From Methanosarcina flavescens (GTDB lineage Archaea; Halobacteriota; Methanosarcinia; Methanosarcinales; Methanosarcinaceae): a stretch of 64,000 nt of DNA. Below the pieces are notes generated by a model, which worked only from the letters and a program-made list of their open reading frames with translations, ran no database searches and was not told where the DNA came from. Where the stretch lies: assembly GCF_001304615.2 (NCBI RefSeq), contig NZ_CP032683.1, positions 1,550,001 through 1,614,000 on the forward strand, read 5' to 3'. Position 1 is the stretch's first letter. Every line of letters begins with the position of its first letter. Both the position numbers and the translations under genes were made by a program. Shown piece after piece: positions 45,872-54,771 of this stretch.

Positions 45872-47253
45872 GCCTCGAGTTTCTCAATTCTGTTCTGTCC
45901 CTTATTTCAGGCATTCTCCTTGCATCCTGGGAGATCTTCGTCGAAGCGGCTCCCTATCTTGTTTTCGGCTTTGGAATTGCAGGTCTTCTCAATGTCCTGG
46001 TGCCTGACCGGAAGATTGTGGATTACCTCGGAGCATCGGCAGGAAAAGTCCGTTCTGTTGTCAATGCATCCTTGGCGGGTCTTCCCCTGCCCTTATGCTC
46101 CTGCGGAGTTATCCCTGCAGCTATGTCAATAAGAAAAAGAGGAGCAAATAGGGGTGCAACTCTTTCCTTTCTTATCTCGACTCCAGAAACCGGAGTGGAT
46201 TCGATAGCAGTTACTTACGCTCTTCTGGATCCTCTTATGGCAGTTTTTCGCCCGTTCGTCGCCCTTATGACTGCCATCCTTGCAGGGCTCGCAGACAACT
46301 TTTTGATAGGGGAAGAGACGGGAAAAGAGAACATAAAAAAACAGGAAAATCCCGGAAAAAAGGCAGAAATCCTTGCAGTCTCGACTTTGATAGGGGCTTC
46401 TGTACAGGGAAACCATTGCAACCCTTACCCATGCAGTTCCTCTTCATGTAATTGCAATAAACCAGCAGACTTGGTTAACGGGAAAACCGGGCATGTAACA
46501 ACTCTGGTTAAGGATATAGAGTTAAAGCTTTCAGGGGTAAAATACCTGGGAATCAGTAATAAGCCCGAAGGTATCCGGAATCTTACCCTGGTGAGCCCAG
46601 ATTTCCAGAAAGATAGCCCTTCATGCGGGTGCGGAGGCTGTGAATGCGAAGAAGAGCCCGTTACAGAGGGAAAAATTGAAAAATCGATAAGAGCCAGACT
46701 GATTAAAGGGATAAAATATGCCTATATCGAGCTGCCAGGAGAGATTTCCAGATGGATGTTCATAGGGATCGTGTTTGCAGGAATAATTTCATATGCAGTC
46801 CCTGAAAGCCTTATCCAGAATTATCTGGGAAGCGGTTTTGGATCAATGCTTGTAATGCTTCTGGTAGGAATTCCCCTTTACATCTGCGCTACAGCTTCTA
46901 CCCCACTTGCAGCAAGCCTCGTAGCCAAAGGGATGAGTCCGGGCACAGCTTTTGTTTTCCTTCTTGCAGGTCCGGCAACCAATGCAGCAACTATAACTAT
47001 GGTTGCCCGCTTCCTGGGAAAACGTTCGGCAGCCCTATATCTGGGAGTGATTTCCCTCTGTGCCCTAGGTGCAGGATTTGTGCTGGACTGGTTCTACCTG
47101 AAACTAGGAATAAGCGCGGCCGCAACCGTTGGTACTGCAAAAGAATTGCTTCCCGAAGACATGAAACTGGGTTTTGCGTTTTTGCTTTTGCCTCTGATGC
47201 TATACGGAGCTTTTCGCAGTGAGAAAGAATGCGGTTGTTCGGAACGTCACTGA
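45868..47253 (+). CDS. DUF318/SO_0444-type metal efflux permease
   Basis: The 461-residue membrane protein is an ArsP/DUF318 permease. The first core has LPLPLCSCGVIPAAMSIRKRGANRGATLSFLISTPETGVDS and the second GIPLYICATASTPLAASLVAKGMSPGTAFVFLLAGPATNAAT, the two inverted halves of the family. Between them lies a hydrophilic Cys-rich loop at about residues 184-270: NHCNPYPCSSSSCNCN and CGCGGCECEEE. These loops probably bind the exported metal on the cytoplasmic side. The C-terminus ends ECGCSERH. Coupling to arsR implies metal or metalloid detoxification. Confidence 0.85.
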   Translation: MSLEFLNSVLSLISGILLASWEIFVEAAPYLVFGFGIAGLLNVLVPDRKIVDYLGASAGKVRSVVNASLAGLPLPLCSCGVIPAAMSIRKRGANRGATLSFLISTPETGVDSIAVTYALLDPLMAVFRPFVALMTAILAGLADNFLIGEETGKENIKKQENPGKKAEILAVSTLIGASVQGNHCNPYPCSSSSCNCNKPADLVNGKTGHVTTLVKDIELKLSGVKYLGISNKPEGIRNLTLVSPDFQKDSPSCGCGGCECEEEPVTEGKIEKSIRARLIKGIKYAYIELPGEISRWMFIGIVFAGIISYAVPESLIQNYLGSGFGSMLVMLLVGIPLYICATASTPLAASLVAKGMSPGTAFVFLLAGPATNAATITMVARFLGKRSAALYLGVISLCALGAGFVLDWFYLKLGISAAATVGTAKELLPEDMKLGFAFLLLPLMLYGAFRSEKECGCSERH

Positions 47254-47336
47254 AATCGAAGAAAGAAAATGAAAATAATAAAGAAGATGGAAAAGGTACC
47301 AGCATAATATAAATCCTCAAAAATAGAATAACTATC

Positions 47337-48083
47337 ATGCAGGAAAATCCCGAATCTCAAGAAAAAAAGGTAACTAAGGGGAGTTTTTTTGAAGTTCCAG
47401 GGGTAGTTAAAGCCGAATCTGAAAGAGGTACGAAACCTGAGAGAAAAACCGATGTGACCAGTGGAAGCGGCGAATCCCTAAAAAGAGAAGAACCGACAAA
47501 GAGCGAATTCAAACCTCAAGGAGAACTTGAAACTGGTTATAAAGAAGAATCCTGGGAGAAACCTGAAGGTATGGAAGAGAAAGTCGCAGGAAGTCCCACA
47601 ATCGAAGAGATAAAAGTCCCAGATGAAAGCGATTTCAAGGCTCCGGGAGAAATTGAAACCGGCTATACAGAGAAATCCTGGACAAAGCCTAAAGAAATGG
47701 AAGAGAGAATCATTATAGAACCAGGGGAGAGAAAAGAAGAGGAAGCCAGAGAAAAAGTAAGGGAGGAAGCCAAGGAAATAAGAGAAGAAACTAGGGAAGA
47801 GGCCAGGGAAGCGAGAGAAGAAACTAGGGAAGAGAAGCGCACCACTTATACCATGAAAAAGCGCCTGGCTAAAAGCAAGAAAGACCGTATGCTCTTTGGA
47901 GTCTGCGGCGGACTGGGGGAATATTTTGAAATTGACCCTACATTCATAAGGCTCGCTTTTGCGGCTCTTGCTTTGCAGGGAGGAATTGGCGTTTTCCTGT
48001 ATATCCTTCTGGCAATACTTATGCCATCAGGAGAAAGATTTGAAATGGTTCCCAGCACCAAGGGAAGCGATATCCAGCGATGA
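47337..48083 (+). CDS. PspC-domain protein with N-terminal tandem repeats
   Basis: The C-terminal 65 residues are a PspC domain: DRMLFGVCGGLGEYFEIDPTFIRLAFAALAL and a membrane helix ending ILMPSG. PspC domains sense envelope stress or partner with other stress proteins. The 180-residue N-terminal part is highly charged and repetitive. FK(P/A)(Q/P)GE(L/I)ETGY-x-E-x-SW-x-KP occurs twice about 45 residues apart, followed by a long run of EEAREE-type helix. No SD is present, and a TATA element at 47305-47314 is about 27 bases from the ATG, so the mRNA is probably leaderless. Confidence 0.85.
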   Translation: MQENPESQEKKVTKGSFFEVPGVVKAESERGTKPERKTDVTSGSGESLKREEPTKSEFKPQGELETGYKEESWEKPEGMEEKVAGSPTIEEIKVPDESDFKAPGEIETGYTEKSWTKPKEMEERIIIEPGERKEEEAREKVREEAKEIREETREEAREAREETREEKRTTYTMKKRLAKSKKDRMLFGVCGGLGEYFEIDPTFIRLAFAALALQGGIGVFLYILLAILMPSGERFEMVPSTKGSDIQR

Positions 48084-48471
48084 AACTTTATCCATGCCTG
48101 GAAAAATGAGGATTTGAATCGAAAATTTCAATGTTTTCCGGCAAGCGATTTTTCTTAATTTTGCATTTTAATTCAATTTTTTAGCTTTTACTTACTTAAT
48201 TCTTCGATATCTAAGAGTTTAAGCCTTATTTTGTGAATCTTCGATTTTGCTTATTTTGTGAATCTTCGGTTTTGAATTCAAACGTTTTAAAGTAAAAATT
48301 GCGCGTGCTCTAGTAAAGCTGCATCTGTGCCAGAGAGTCTCTACGCACAAAGAGTTGAGTAAGAAAGGAGCACGTAGAGGGAATATGGAGTTTTACAGAA
48401 AAAGATAGATGTGTAGAAGATAAGAGAATGAGAGTGTTTTGCTCAGCATTGGAAAATAGTAGAGAATAAAG
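48084..48471. other. Intergenic region with a 25-base tandem duplication
   Basis: Units at 48226-48250 and 48251-48275 (TTATTTTGTGAATCTTCG-(A/G)-TTTTG-(C/A)) are adjacent and differ at two positions. No gene is seen. Confidence 0.45.
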
Positions 48472-48546
48472 CGGGCTCGAAGGGATTTGAACCCCCGACG
48501 TCTGGGTTAGAAGCCCAGCGCTATATCCTGGCTAAGCCACGAGCCC
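48472..48546 (-). tRNA. tRNA-Arg (anticodon TCT)
   Basis: Cloverleaf on the minus strand: acceptor GGGCTCG with CGAGCCC, anticodon stem CTGGG/CCCAG, loop CTTCTAA with anticodon TCT (reads AGA), T loop TTCAAAT. No CCA is encoded. It has nearly the same T arm and acceptor end as the tRNA-Arg(CCT) at 41596. Confidence 0.93.
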
Positions 48547-48896
48547 TCTTTGCTGTTCCTACTGCGGAATACGAAATGAGCCTTCTAACATAAAAGCTTT
48601 TTGTATGAACGCGCGAATCAGTACTGTAAAAATCTTAAAAGTATCTACGTCGAAGCGGAATTATAAAATATATTCAGTATATACCGCTATATTTAACGTT
48701 TCATCTAAAAGTTACAGTACGGAAAACTTCCCCTCAAGCTTTGAGTTCCGTTAAGAACCCATGCATAACTCGTAACTTCAATGAATGAGAGGAGCGAGCA
48801 GTGCAATCAGATTTGTATTAAGGTTATGTTTGATTAAAGTGTCAGGAGAAGAGGTAAACCCTATAAAGTACTAAAATTGTAAAGGATTGTTCGCAA
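48547..48896. other. Intergenic region upstream of ilvE
   Basis: No gene or strong structure is recognised. It holds the promoters for the leftward tRNA and the rightward ilvE gene, and is AT-rich. Confidence 0.3.
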
Positions 48897-49775
48897 ATGA
48901 GTGAGTTACTTATTTATCTTGATGGGAACTTTGTTCCCAAATCCGAAGCCAAAGTTTCGGTTTATGACCATGGCTTCCTCTATGGTGACGGTGTTTTTGA
49001 AGGAATTAGGGCATACAACGGGCGTGTTTTTAAGTTAAAAGAACATGTTGACAGGCTTTATGACTCAGCAAAAGCAATTGCAATGGACATCCCCCTTACA
49101 AAAGAAGAGATGACCGAAATAATCCTTGAGACGCTCAGGAAAAACAACCTTAAAGATGCATATATCCGTCCTATCGTCTCAAGAGGAATCGGGGATCTTG
49201 GGCTTGACCCTCGCAAGTGTGAGAAACCCTGTGTGGTTGTTATAGCCCAGGGCTGGGGAGCCATGTACGGTGACCTGTATGAAGTCGGGCTCACAGGAGT
49301 CAGTGTCTGTATCCGGAGAAATGCACCTGATGCCCTGTCCCCGAATATCAAATCCCTGAACTACCTGAACAATATCCTTGCAAAAATCGAAGCCAATGAG
49401 AAAGGAGGAGACGAAGCTATTTTCCTCGACCAGAACGGTTTTGTGTGTGAGGGCTCTGGGGATAACATCTTTATAGTCAAGAACGATCAGGTTCTTACTC
49501 CTAATACAGTCAGTAACCTGAAAGGGATTACCAGGGCTACAGCCATAGAACTCCTGGATGAAATGGGATACAAGACCATTGAAACAAATCTTGGTCTGTT
49601 TGACCTCTACACAGCAGATGAGATATTTGTTACAGGAACTGCAGCCGAAGCCGCTCCCCTTACCAGGCTTGATGGAAGGTTAATAGGTACAGGCAAACCT
49701 GGGCCGCTTACAAAGAAGATGGTTGAAGCTTTTGAGAAGATAACCCAGAATACGGGCACACCAATTTATAAATAA
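48897..49775 (+). CDS. ilvE: Branched-chain amino acid aminotransferase IlvE
   Basis: IlvE transfers amino groups between glutamate and the 2-oxo acids of Val, Leu and Ile, with PLP. The fold-type IV protein has 292 residues. [36 protein letters not shown] is the typical N-terminus. [43 protein letters not shown] carries the PLP lysine context and the E-G-x-x-x-N block. [14 protein letters not shown] and [21 protein letters not shown] complete it. It stands alone, about 350 bases after tRNA-Arg(TCT). Confidence 0.94.
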   Translation: MSELLIYLDGNFVPKSEAKVSVYDHGFLYGDGVFEGIRAYNGRVFKLKEHVDRLYDSAKAIAMDIPLTKEEMTEIILETLRKNNLKDAYIRPIVSRGIGDLGLDPRKCEKPCVVVIAQGWGAMYGDLYEVGLTGVSVCIRRNAPDALSPNIKSLNYLNNILAKIEANEKGGDEAIFLDQNGFVCEGSGDNIFIVKNDQVLTPNTVSNLKGITRATAIELLDEMGYKTIETNLGLFDLYTADEIFVTGTAAEAAPLTRLDGRLIGTGKPGPLTKKMVEAFEKITQNTGTPIYK

Positions 49776-50158
49776 ATCAATCCTCAAGAGCGAAAGGAAT
49801 AAAAAAGTCAATTAGACCAGGAGGTTTTCCCACCCGGTTATTTGGGAATAAGTGATTAAGTGTCCTTTAATAAGGTTTCTTTAACATAAGTGGTTGAATT
49901 TTAGCCCTGGTTTCCTATCGGATTTATTATTTTTATACATGAAAGCCATGACTTAGATATTTAAAGAGAAAATTAAAGAGAAAAACGATCTGTAAAGGCT
50001 TGGGTTCAGGATTAAGATTCTGATAAGGAGAAATGTAATATTGCCGGATATAAATAAGAAACTTTATAAAGGGGACTCAAACTATTTTTTGTTTGTAAGA
50101 CGGGAACATATGTTAACATTTTCCTTTCATCTGCAAATCTCCCTGATCGGGCTTACCC
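49776..50158. other. Convergent intergenic region
   Basis: No gene is supported and the sequence is AT-rich. T-rich stretches at both ends are consistent with termination of ilvE and of the DUF1724 regulator. Confidence 0.3.
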
Positions 50159-50935
50159 TTATATTTCCTGAGCCTGCTCTTGGTAGTGCAGAATAAGGTC
50201 TTCAGCCCATTTAAGAGCTGCAGGCTCGAAGCATATAACAGTTTCTTGGTCAAAAGATCCTTTTGAGGTAAGAAAATCAACAGCCATGAAACGCTCGGTC
50301 TTAACCAGCATTGCAATCTTTATATCATCCGTACATAGAAAAAGCTTCTTTTTTTCCCTAGTCAGATAAAGTCTCAGTTCTCCCTCAAAATCAGTTTTCA
50401 ATCTTTCATAAATTTTTTCTGTTACTATAAGGGTTATTTCGGTATCGTCATCTTTGTTTGCCAGGAAGGTTTCGGAAAATATCGGATGGAATATTGAAGA
50501 AAAAGAGAGGATTTTTCTTGATTTCTCTATATTCTCCAGAAAAATGGCAGGAGGCTCAAAGATATTGTCAGGATCAGGTCTAACAATGAAATAGGACTTT
50601 AATTCATTAAGCCTCTCAAGGAACTCTCTGGGTAAAGCGGTGAGATCACGTTCCTGCCAGTAACCCGCATTTTCCTCAATGACCTGCAGAGTATCGAGCA
50701 GAGGTTCCATTTTTTCAACCAGAATATCCGCAAGAGGAGTTAATCTGTACTCCCTGTCTTCTTGAAGAACCAGATGTTCGTCTTTCAATTTTTTGATTTG
50801 AGGAAGCATACCTGTCGGGTTAACGTTCAAAGTGTCTATAATTTCTTCTATCGTTTTCCCCCCATTTTTGAGCAGGAGCAAAAGGTCTTTTCTCTTCTGG
50901 GACATAAAGAGCAGGTCTATAAGGGCTTTGTCCAT
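50159..50935 (-). CDS. Winged-helix regulator of the DUF1724 (Msr-like) family
   Basis: Methanogen-type transcription regulator of 258 residues. The N-terminal winged helix is RKDLLLLLKNGGKTIEEIIDTLNVNPTGMLPQIKKLKDEHLVLQEDREYRLTPLADILVEKMEPLLD. The C-terminal DUF1724 domain is the rest, with FIVRPDPDNIFEPPAIFLENIEKSRKILSFSSIFHP. Related proteins in Methanosarcina control methyltransferase genes (the Msr regulators), but no methyltransferase gene is nearby. The start is ATG 50935 (MDKALID), with GTGAG five bases upstream; the frame is open 14 codons earlier. Confidence 0.85.
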   Translation of the reverse strand: MDKALIDLLFMSQKRKDLLLLLKNGGKTIEEIIDTLNVNPTGMLPQIKKLKDEHLVLQEDREYRLTPLADILVEKMEPLLDTLQVIEENAGYWQERDLTALPREFLERLNELKSYFIVRPDPDNIFEPPAIFLENIEKSRKILSFSSIFHPIFSETFLANKDDDTEITLIVTEKIYERLKTDFEGELRLYLTREKKKLFLCTDDIKIAMLVKTERFMAVDFLTSKGSFDQETVICFEPAALKWAEDLILHYQEQAQEI

Positions 50936-51293
50936 TGATCTCACTTTCCAGATCTCGCACTTCTGCGAAAGATTCATTTTTCCCTTCGATTATTCAGAAA
51001 GGATTTATAAAGAAATTTAATATTTATATGAGATACTCTGGAGGTATTTGAAATTAACTTAGTCGCGCCCTCTCAGTATAATAGAAGCTTCCAATTTAGT
51101 TTTTAAATATTTCTTTTTAAATCTTATCAGGTTATTTTTTAACCTTTTTCTGTAATGTCTTTTGGCAAGATAAGAAACCTTAAAGTCTATAACCTAAATT
51201 ATATAGCTCAAATGTAGAACTTGGGAAGTACATACCCTTAACTGGTGAGTATCCTGACCGGATGCGTGAATTCCAGATCAGGGAGGACTTTGC
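50936..51293. other. Divergent intergenic region
   Basis: AT-rich DNA between the DUF1724 regulator and the phosphoribosyltransferase. GGGAGG at 51281-51286 is the SD of the latter. Nothing else is recognised. Confidence 0.3.
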
Positions 51294-51986
51294 ATAGAAT
51301 CATTTAAATGTGTGCTTACAAACTGGGATTACATTTATAACTTGTGCCGAAAAGTCTCAATCGAAATCAAACGTTCTGGATACGAACCGGACGTTATTAT
51401 TGCGCTTGCCAGAGGAGGTTGGTTTGCAGGACGAGTGCTCTGCGATTTCCTGGGGCTTGATGATCTATCCAGTCTGAAGATCGAGCACTATGTAGGAACC
51501 GCAGCTATCGATACTGGTGAACCTTATATCCGGTACCCTCTCTCAGACAACGTGATAGAGGGCAAAAAGGTACTTATCGTAGATGATATCGTTGATACAG
51601 GAGAGAGTATGATAAGTGCTAAGGCTTATGTAGAGAGCCACAATCCAGCAGAAGTCAGGACAGCGTCATTACAATATTTGGGAAGCTCGAAAATCGACCC
51701 CGATTATGTAGGAGAACGTCTCGAGGATTGGGCCTGGATTGTCTATCCATGGAACTTCATGGAAGATATGATAAGCATCCTGACAAAGTGCATGAGAAAA
51801 GACCCTAAAAAACCCTGGAGTCTTGAGGATCTCAAGCACAGCCTTTACATAAATCATGGCCTGGACTCTGTTGTCTTTGAAATCGCCCAGCCAGGAAGAC
51901 TTCCGGAAGTCCTGGAAGAAATGGAAAGAGTACGCAGAGTCAGTTCCGAAATCATCAATGGAAAGAAGCACTGGAGGCTTTTGTAA
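51294..51986 (+). CDS. Phosphoribosyltransferase-like protein, probable ATA start
   Basis: The type I phosphoribosyltransferase core is clear: DVIIALARGGWFAGRVLCDFLGL and KVLIVDDIVDTGESM, the PRPP-binding motif. The C-terminal WAWIVYPWNFMEDM marks a group of archaeal PRTases related to hypoxanthine/xanthine enzymes; the base is unknown. The first conventional start is GTG 51312 (LTNWDYIY). GGGAGG (51281-51286) sits seven bases before an in-frame ATA at 51294 that adds MESFKCV, and the spacing to the GTG is too long (25 bases). I take ATA as the start; it could be a sequencing error for ATG. Total 230 residues. Confidence 0.8.
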   Translation: MESFKCVLTNWDYIYNLCRKVSIEIKRSGYEPDVIIALARGGWFAGRVLCDFLGLDDLSSLKIEHYVGTAAIDTGEPYIRYPLSDNVIEGKKVLIVDDIVDTGESMISAKAYVESHNPAEVRTASLQYLGSSKIDPDYVGERLEDWAWIVYPWNFMEDMISILTKCMRKDPKKPWSLEDLKHSLYINHGLDSVVFEIAQPGRLPEVLEEMERVRRVSSEIINGKKHWRLL

Positions 51987-52242
51987 AAAGTCCATTATAA
52001 CTTTCCTGATCAGCAAGCTAATATGCAGGCTGGCTTCCTGCTTAAAAGTTGGAAGAGATTTACAACCTAAGAGTGTGTTTTACCTTTGCTGGTTGGAGCT
52101 ATCTCTTTCTTTTAAAACAAAATGTTGTGTCGTAAATACAAATATACATATCTATTCAGGGTATCTTTAAAGTACCCAGAAGATATCATTGTTGTCACTG
52201 TATATCCATTAAAATAACGGCCCCGGATACCTAATAGGTCTA

Positions 52243-52257
52243 ATGTACTAAGTACAT
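52243..52257 (+). promoter_or_regulatory. ATGTAC-N3-GTACAT palindrome before the Zn-ribbon gene
   Basis: Same 6-3-6 palindrome as at the smc-operon promoter (37156-37170), with spacer TAA. It lies about 25 bases upstream of the TATA-like ATTTATATTA at 52281-52290, and about 52 bases before the ATG. Confidence 0.5.
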
Positions 52258-52308
52258 GATTACATTATTTACATTAAATCATTTATATTATCTATTACCG
52301 GTGAATTC

Positions 52309-52755
52309 ATGCCCCACAGATGCACCAGATGCGGAACCATTTTTGAAGACGGAGATTCTGTCATCCTAAGCGGCTGCCCGAACTGCGGCTGGAATAAGTT
52401 CCTTTATGTAAAAAAAGAACCCGAAAGTATGGAGAACCAGGGAAGACTCTCTTTGGAAGAACAAAAGCTGGATCTGGAATCTTCTCTGGATGAAGTTGTC
52501 AGAAATATTGATGAGGCTCTTGCCAGTGAGCAGGAAAATGTGAAACAGGAACCTGAAGCAGAGAGGAGAACAGATGAAGAAAGAGTGGAGTCTGTAAGAA
52601 TTCTTGGGCCCGGCTCCTACGAGCTTAACTTGGATACTCTTTTTGAAAGAAAGGAGCTTGTCATGGCAATCCGGGAAGAAGGGTCCTATGCCCTGCATTT
52701 ACCCTCAGTTTTCAATCAAAAAAAAGAAAGAGCAAAACCAAAAAAGCAGAAATAA
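52309..52755 (+). CDS. Zn-ribbon protein (COG3364 type)
   Basis: The 148-residue protein has an N-terminal zinc ribbon, HRCTRCGTIF then CPNCGW. A charged helical linker follows (EEQKLDLESSLDEVVRNIDEALAS). The C-terminal block VRILGPGSYELNLDTLFERKELVMAIREEGSYALHLPSVF is the conserved end of this archaeal family, whose function is not known to me. The SD GGTGA is four bases before the ATG. It stands alone and shares an upstream palindrome with the smc operon. Confidence 0.85.
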   Translation: MPHRCTRCGTIFEDGDSVILSGCPNCGWNKFLYVKKEPESMENQGRLSLEEQKLDLESSLDEVVRNIDEALASEQENVKQEPEAERRTDEERVESVRILGPGSYELNLDTLFERKELVMAIREEGSYALHLPSVFNQKKERAKPKKQK

Positions 52756-53076
52756 TCTTTAACTTTTTCTGAGATTTCCCGGAAATCTTTTGCCTGCGAA
52801 TTTTTAAGAATAATTTCCGGTTACGATTATAGAAAAAATCTAAAGGTTTATCCTTTTAGCCTAGAGAGCAAAAATTAACTAATCCTGTCTTCACTGTTCT
52901 TTACTCTAAATTTCTCTTTAAGGGCTCCCGGTATAGTTTCAAAATGTTTTCTATATTCAAATGAATTATATATACAAAATTAGGGATTTTCTTTTATTAG
53001 AAAAGTTATTCTATCAAGAGTTCAATTTCATGCTTGACACTAGAATTGTTATTATGATCTCTGAGCTGGGATTTAA
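52756..53076. other. AT-rich intergenic region
   Basis: No gene or structure is recognised. Confidence 0.3.
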
Positions 53077-53661
53077 ATGAAAATCGACATTGTCTGTAAA
53101 ATACTAGTACTTTTAATCTTTCTTGGATTTGCTGTTTTTTCAGGAACTATTGTTCTGGTTGATAACAAGGATGATAAGTGTTCTGGAAAGCAGCTTGTTG
53201 AAACTGCTTCTAACGAAAGCTCGCCAAAGGTAATGACAGACGCTCAGGGGAACGGTATGATTCAGAAGATACATCTTCAGGATAATCCTGTTGATTCTAA
53301 TGGTTACTGGGATGATTCTGAGTCTTTTGTTATTGATATTAAGAAGTTCGAGGAATCTGCTGCAAGCGGAAATATCAGTATTAGATTACTGGAAAGAGAC
53401 TTTGAGATAGAACTAGATAAGATCACAGTTTCTAATGGAGGCAGGTCCTGTCATTATTCCGGGCAAGTTAAAGGTATGCCCCACAGTAAAGCTGAGTTTT
53501 ATATCTATGGCGATGTATTTTGTGGCTCGATAGAGTTTTGCGATTTGACGTATACTATCGCGGTAACATCTGAAGAGTACGATGGAAAAACCGTTCATGT
53601 AGTATTTTTGATAAATTGGGAAAATGAAAGAGATAAGGTAAAGGATATGTTAATCCTCTAA
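53077..53661 (+). CDS. Secreted protein, likely truncated prodomain of a metalloprotease
   Basis: The 194-residue protein has an N-terminal hydrophobic segment (about residues 5-28, KILVLLIFLGFAVFSGTIVLV), probably a signal peptide or anchor. The domain after it, FEIELDKITVSNGGRSCHYSGQVKGMPHSKAEFYIYGDVFCGSIEFCDLTYTIAV, resembles the prodomain of secreted Methanosarcina zinc metalloproteases. In full-length proteins a catalytic domain with HExxH follows. None follows here, and the frame stops shortly after VHVVFLIN. It is either a truncated gene or a stand-alone inhibitor-like prodomain. No neighbour suggests a job. Confidence 0.6.
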   Translation: MKIDIVCKILVLLIFLGFAVFSGTIVLVDNKDDKCSGKQLVETASNESSPKVMTDAQGNGMIQKIHLQDNPVDSNGYWDDSESFVIDIKKFEESAASGNISIRLLERDFEIELDKITVSNGGRSCHYSGQVKGMPHSKAEFYIYGDVFCGSIEFCDLTYTIAVTSEEYDGKTVHVVFLINWENERDKVKDMLIL

Positions 53662-54084
53662 GTTTCCTGCGTGGCTCGGATTTAACATAAGACTTGTCAG
53701 AAACTATGAGAAACATGACTTGCAGATCCTTACCGGTATTTGAGAATAATTTTATTTTTTAGCTTACACTACATCTAGCTTTTTGTTACTTATACAGCAA
53801 CCCAGTTTATCGCTCTATGTTCTCTCATACCCAGTACATACTGATTTTGATTACAGGTTAAATAGCTGATAATGCAAATATTTATATACCATCAATGCTA
53901 ACTCTAGGTTACTATCTTATACACACCTCTCCAGCTAATCTTCCGGGTAAAATCGGGCAGGGTTTCTGATCCCTGTCAGAACTACTCAAGACTGGATACA
54001 TCACAATCTAAAAATAATAGTAGCAAAAATCTGGCGTCATTGCCTTAATATCCCATAAATTTAAATGATCATCAGAGGGGGAAA
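53662..54084 (+). promoter_or_regulatory. Promoter and leader of the heat-shock operon
   Basis: Contains TATA element ATTTATATACC (53880-53890) and, eight bases on, CTAACTCTAGGTTAC (53898-53912). This is a near-exact match to the HSR1 box CTAAC-N5-GTTAG reported from Archaeoglobus fulgidus, differing only in the last base. The predicted transcript start lies within the box, so a repressor bound there would block initiation. The leader would be about 170 bases. Confidence 0.6.
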
Positions 54085-54771
54085 ATGGACCCGGCAAAAT
54101 TACTTGATATTCTGGGGAATGAAAACCGCAGGAGGATTATACAACTCCTTGCAAGCCGCCCCTGCTATGTCAGTGAGATCTCTGGCAGGTTGGGAGTAGG
54201 ACCAAAAGCCATAATAAGTCACTTGGATCTGCTTGAGCAGGCAGGAATTATAGAGTGCAGTGTGGATGAACAGAGGCGCAAATACTTCAATATTGCAAAT
54301 AACATGCGGCTTGAAGTGCTGGTATCCCCGTATACCTATACAGTGACGCTTCACGACATCCATTTTAACAGAGAGAAAGAAGACGAGATTCCTTCAAAAA
54401 AGGAAGCTCCCGCCAGGGAAGAATCATCTGCTTTATTACTTAAGTTGAGCAGCAGACTTCAAAAGCTCAAAAAAAGGCAAGAGGAATTGACACAGATGCA
54501 GCAACAGCTTCAGGCAGAATACACAGAAATTATGGATCAATGCCTGGATTCAATTGAAAAGGTCGCCACTAATCCTGTAGAGTGTGAGCTTCTATTTGAG
54601 CTACTGAAAAATGAAACCACTCTAGCTTCCTTGTGTTACAACCTGCGCCTGCATCCCAGTGTTATTAACGCTAGTCTGATAGACCTTGAAGAGAAGGGGT
54701 TTATTGAATATAGTATCAAGAATAACCAGTATTACTGGAAAATACGTGAGACCGGAGTTGAGAATGAATGA
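54085..54771 (+). CDS. Heat-shock regulator, HSR1-like ArsR-fold protein
   Basis: A 228-residue regulator. The N-terminal winged helix is [53 protein letters not shown] basic region is followed by a coiled coil ([33 protein letters not shown]). A second winged-helix-like segment is at the end ([37 protein letters not shown]). In Archaeoglobus, HSR1 is encoded in the same order, regulator-cdc48-hsp20, and represses the operon. The stop overlaps the cdc48 start as ATGA, so translation is coupled. The SD is GAGGGGG. I infer autoregulation through the box at 53898. Confidence 0.8.
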   Translation: MDPAKLLDILGNENRRRIIQLLASRPCYVSEISGRLGVGPKAIISHLDLLEQAGIIECSVDEQRRKYFNIANNMRLEVLVSPYTYTVTLHDIHFNREKEDEIPSKKEAPAREESSALLLKLSSRLQKLKKRQEELTQMQQQLQAEYTEIMDQCLDSIEKVATNPVECELLFELLKNETTLASLCYNLRLHPSVINASLIDLEEKGFIEYSIKNNQYYWKIRETGVENE

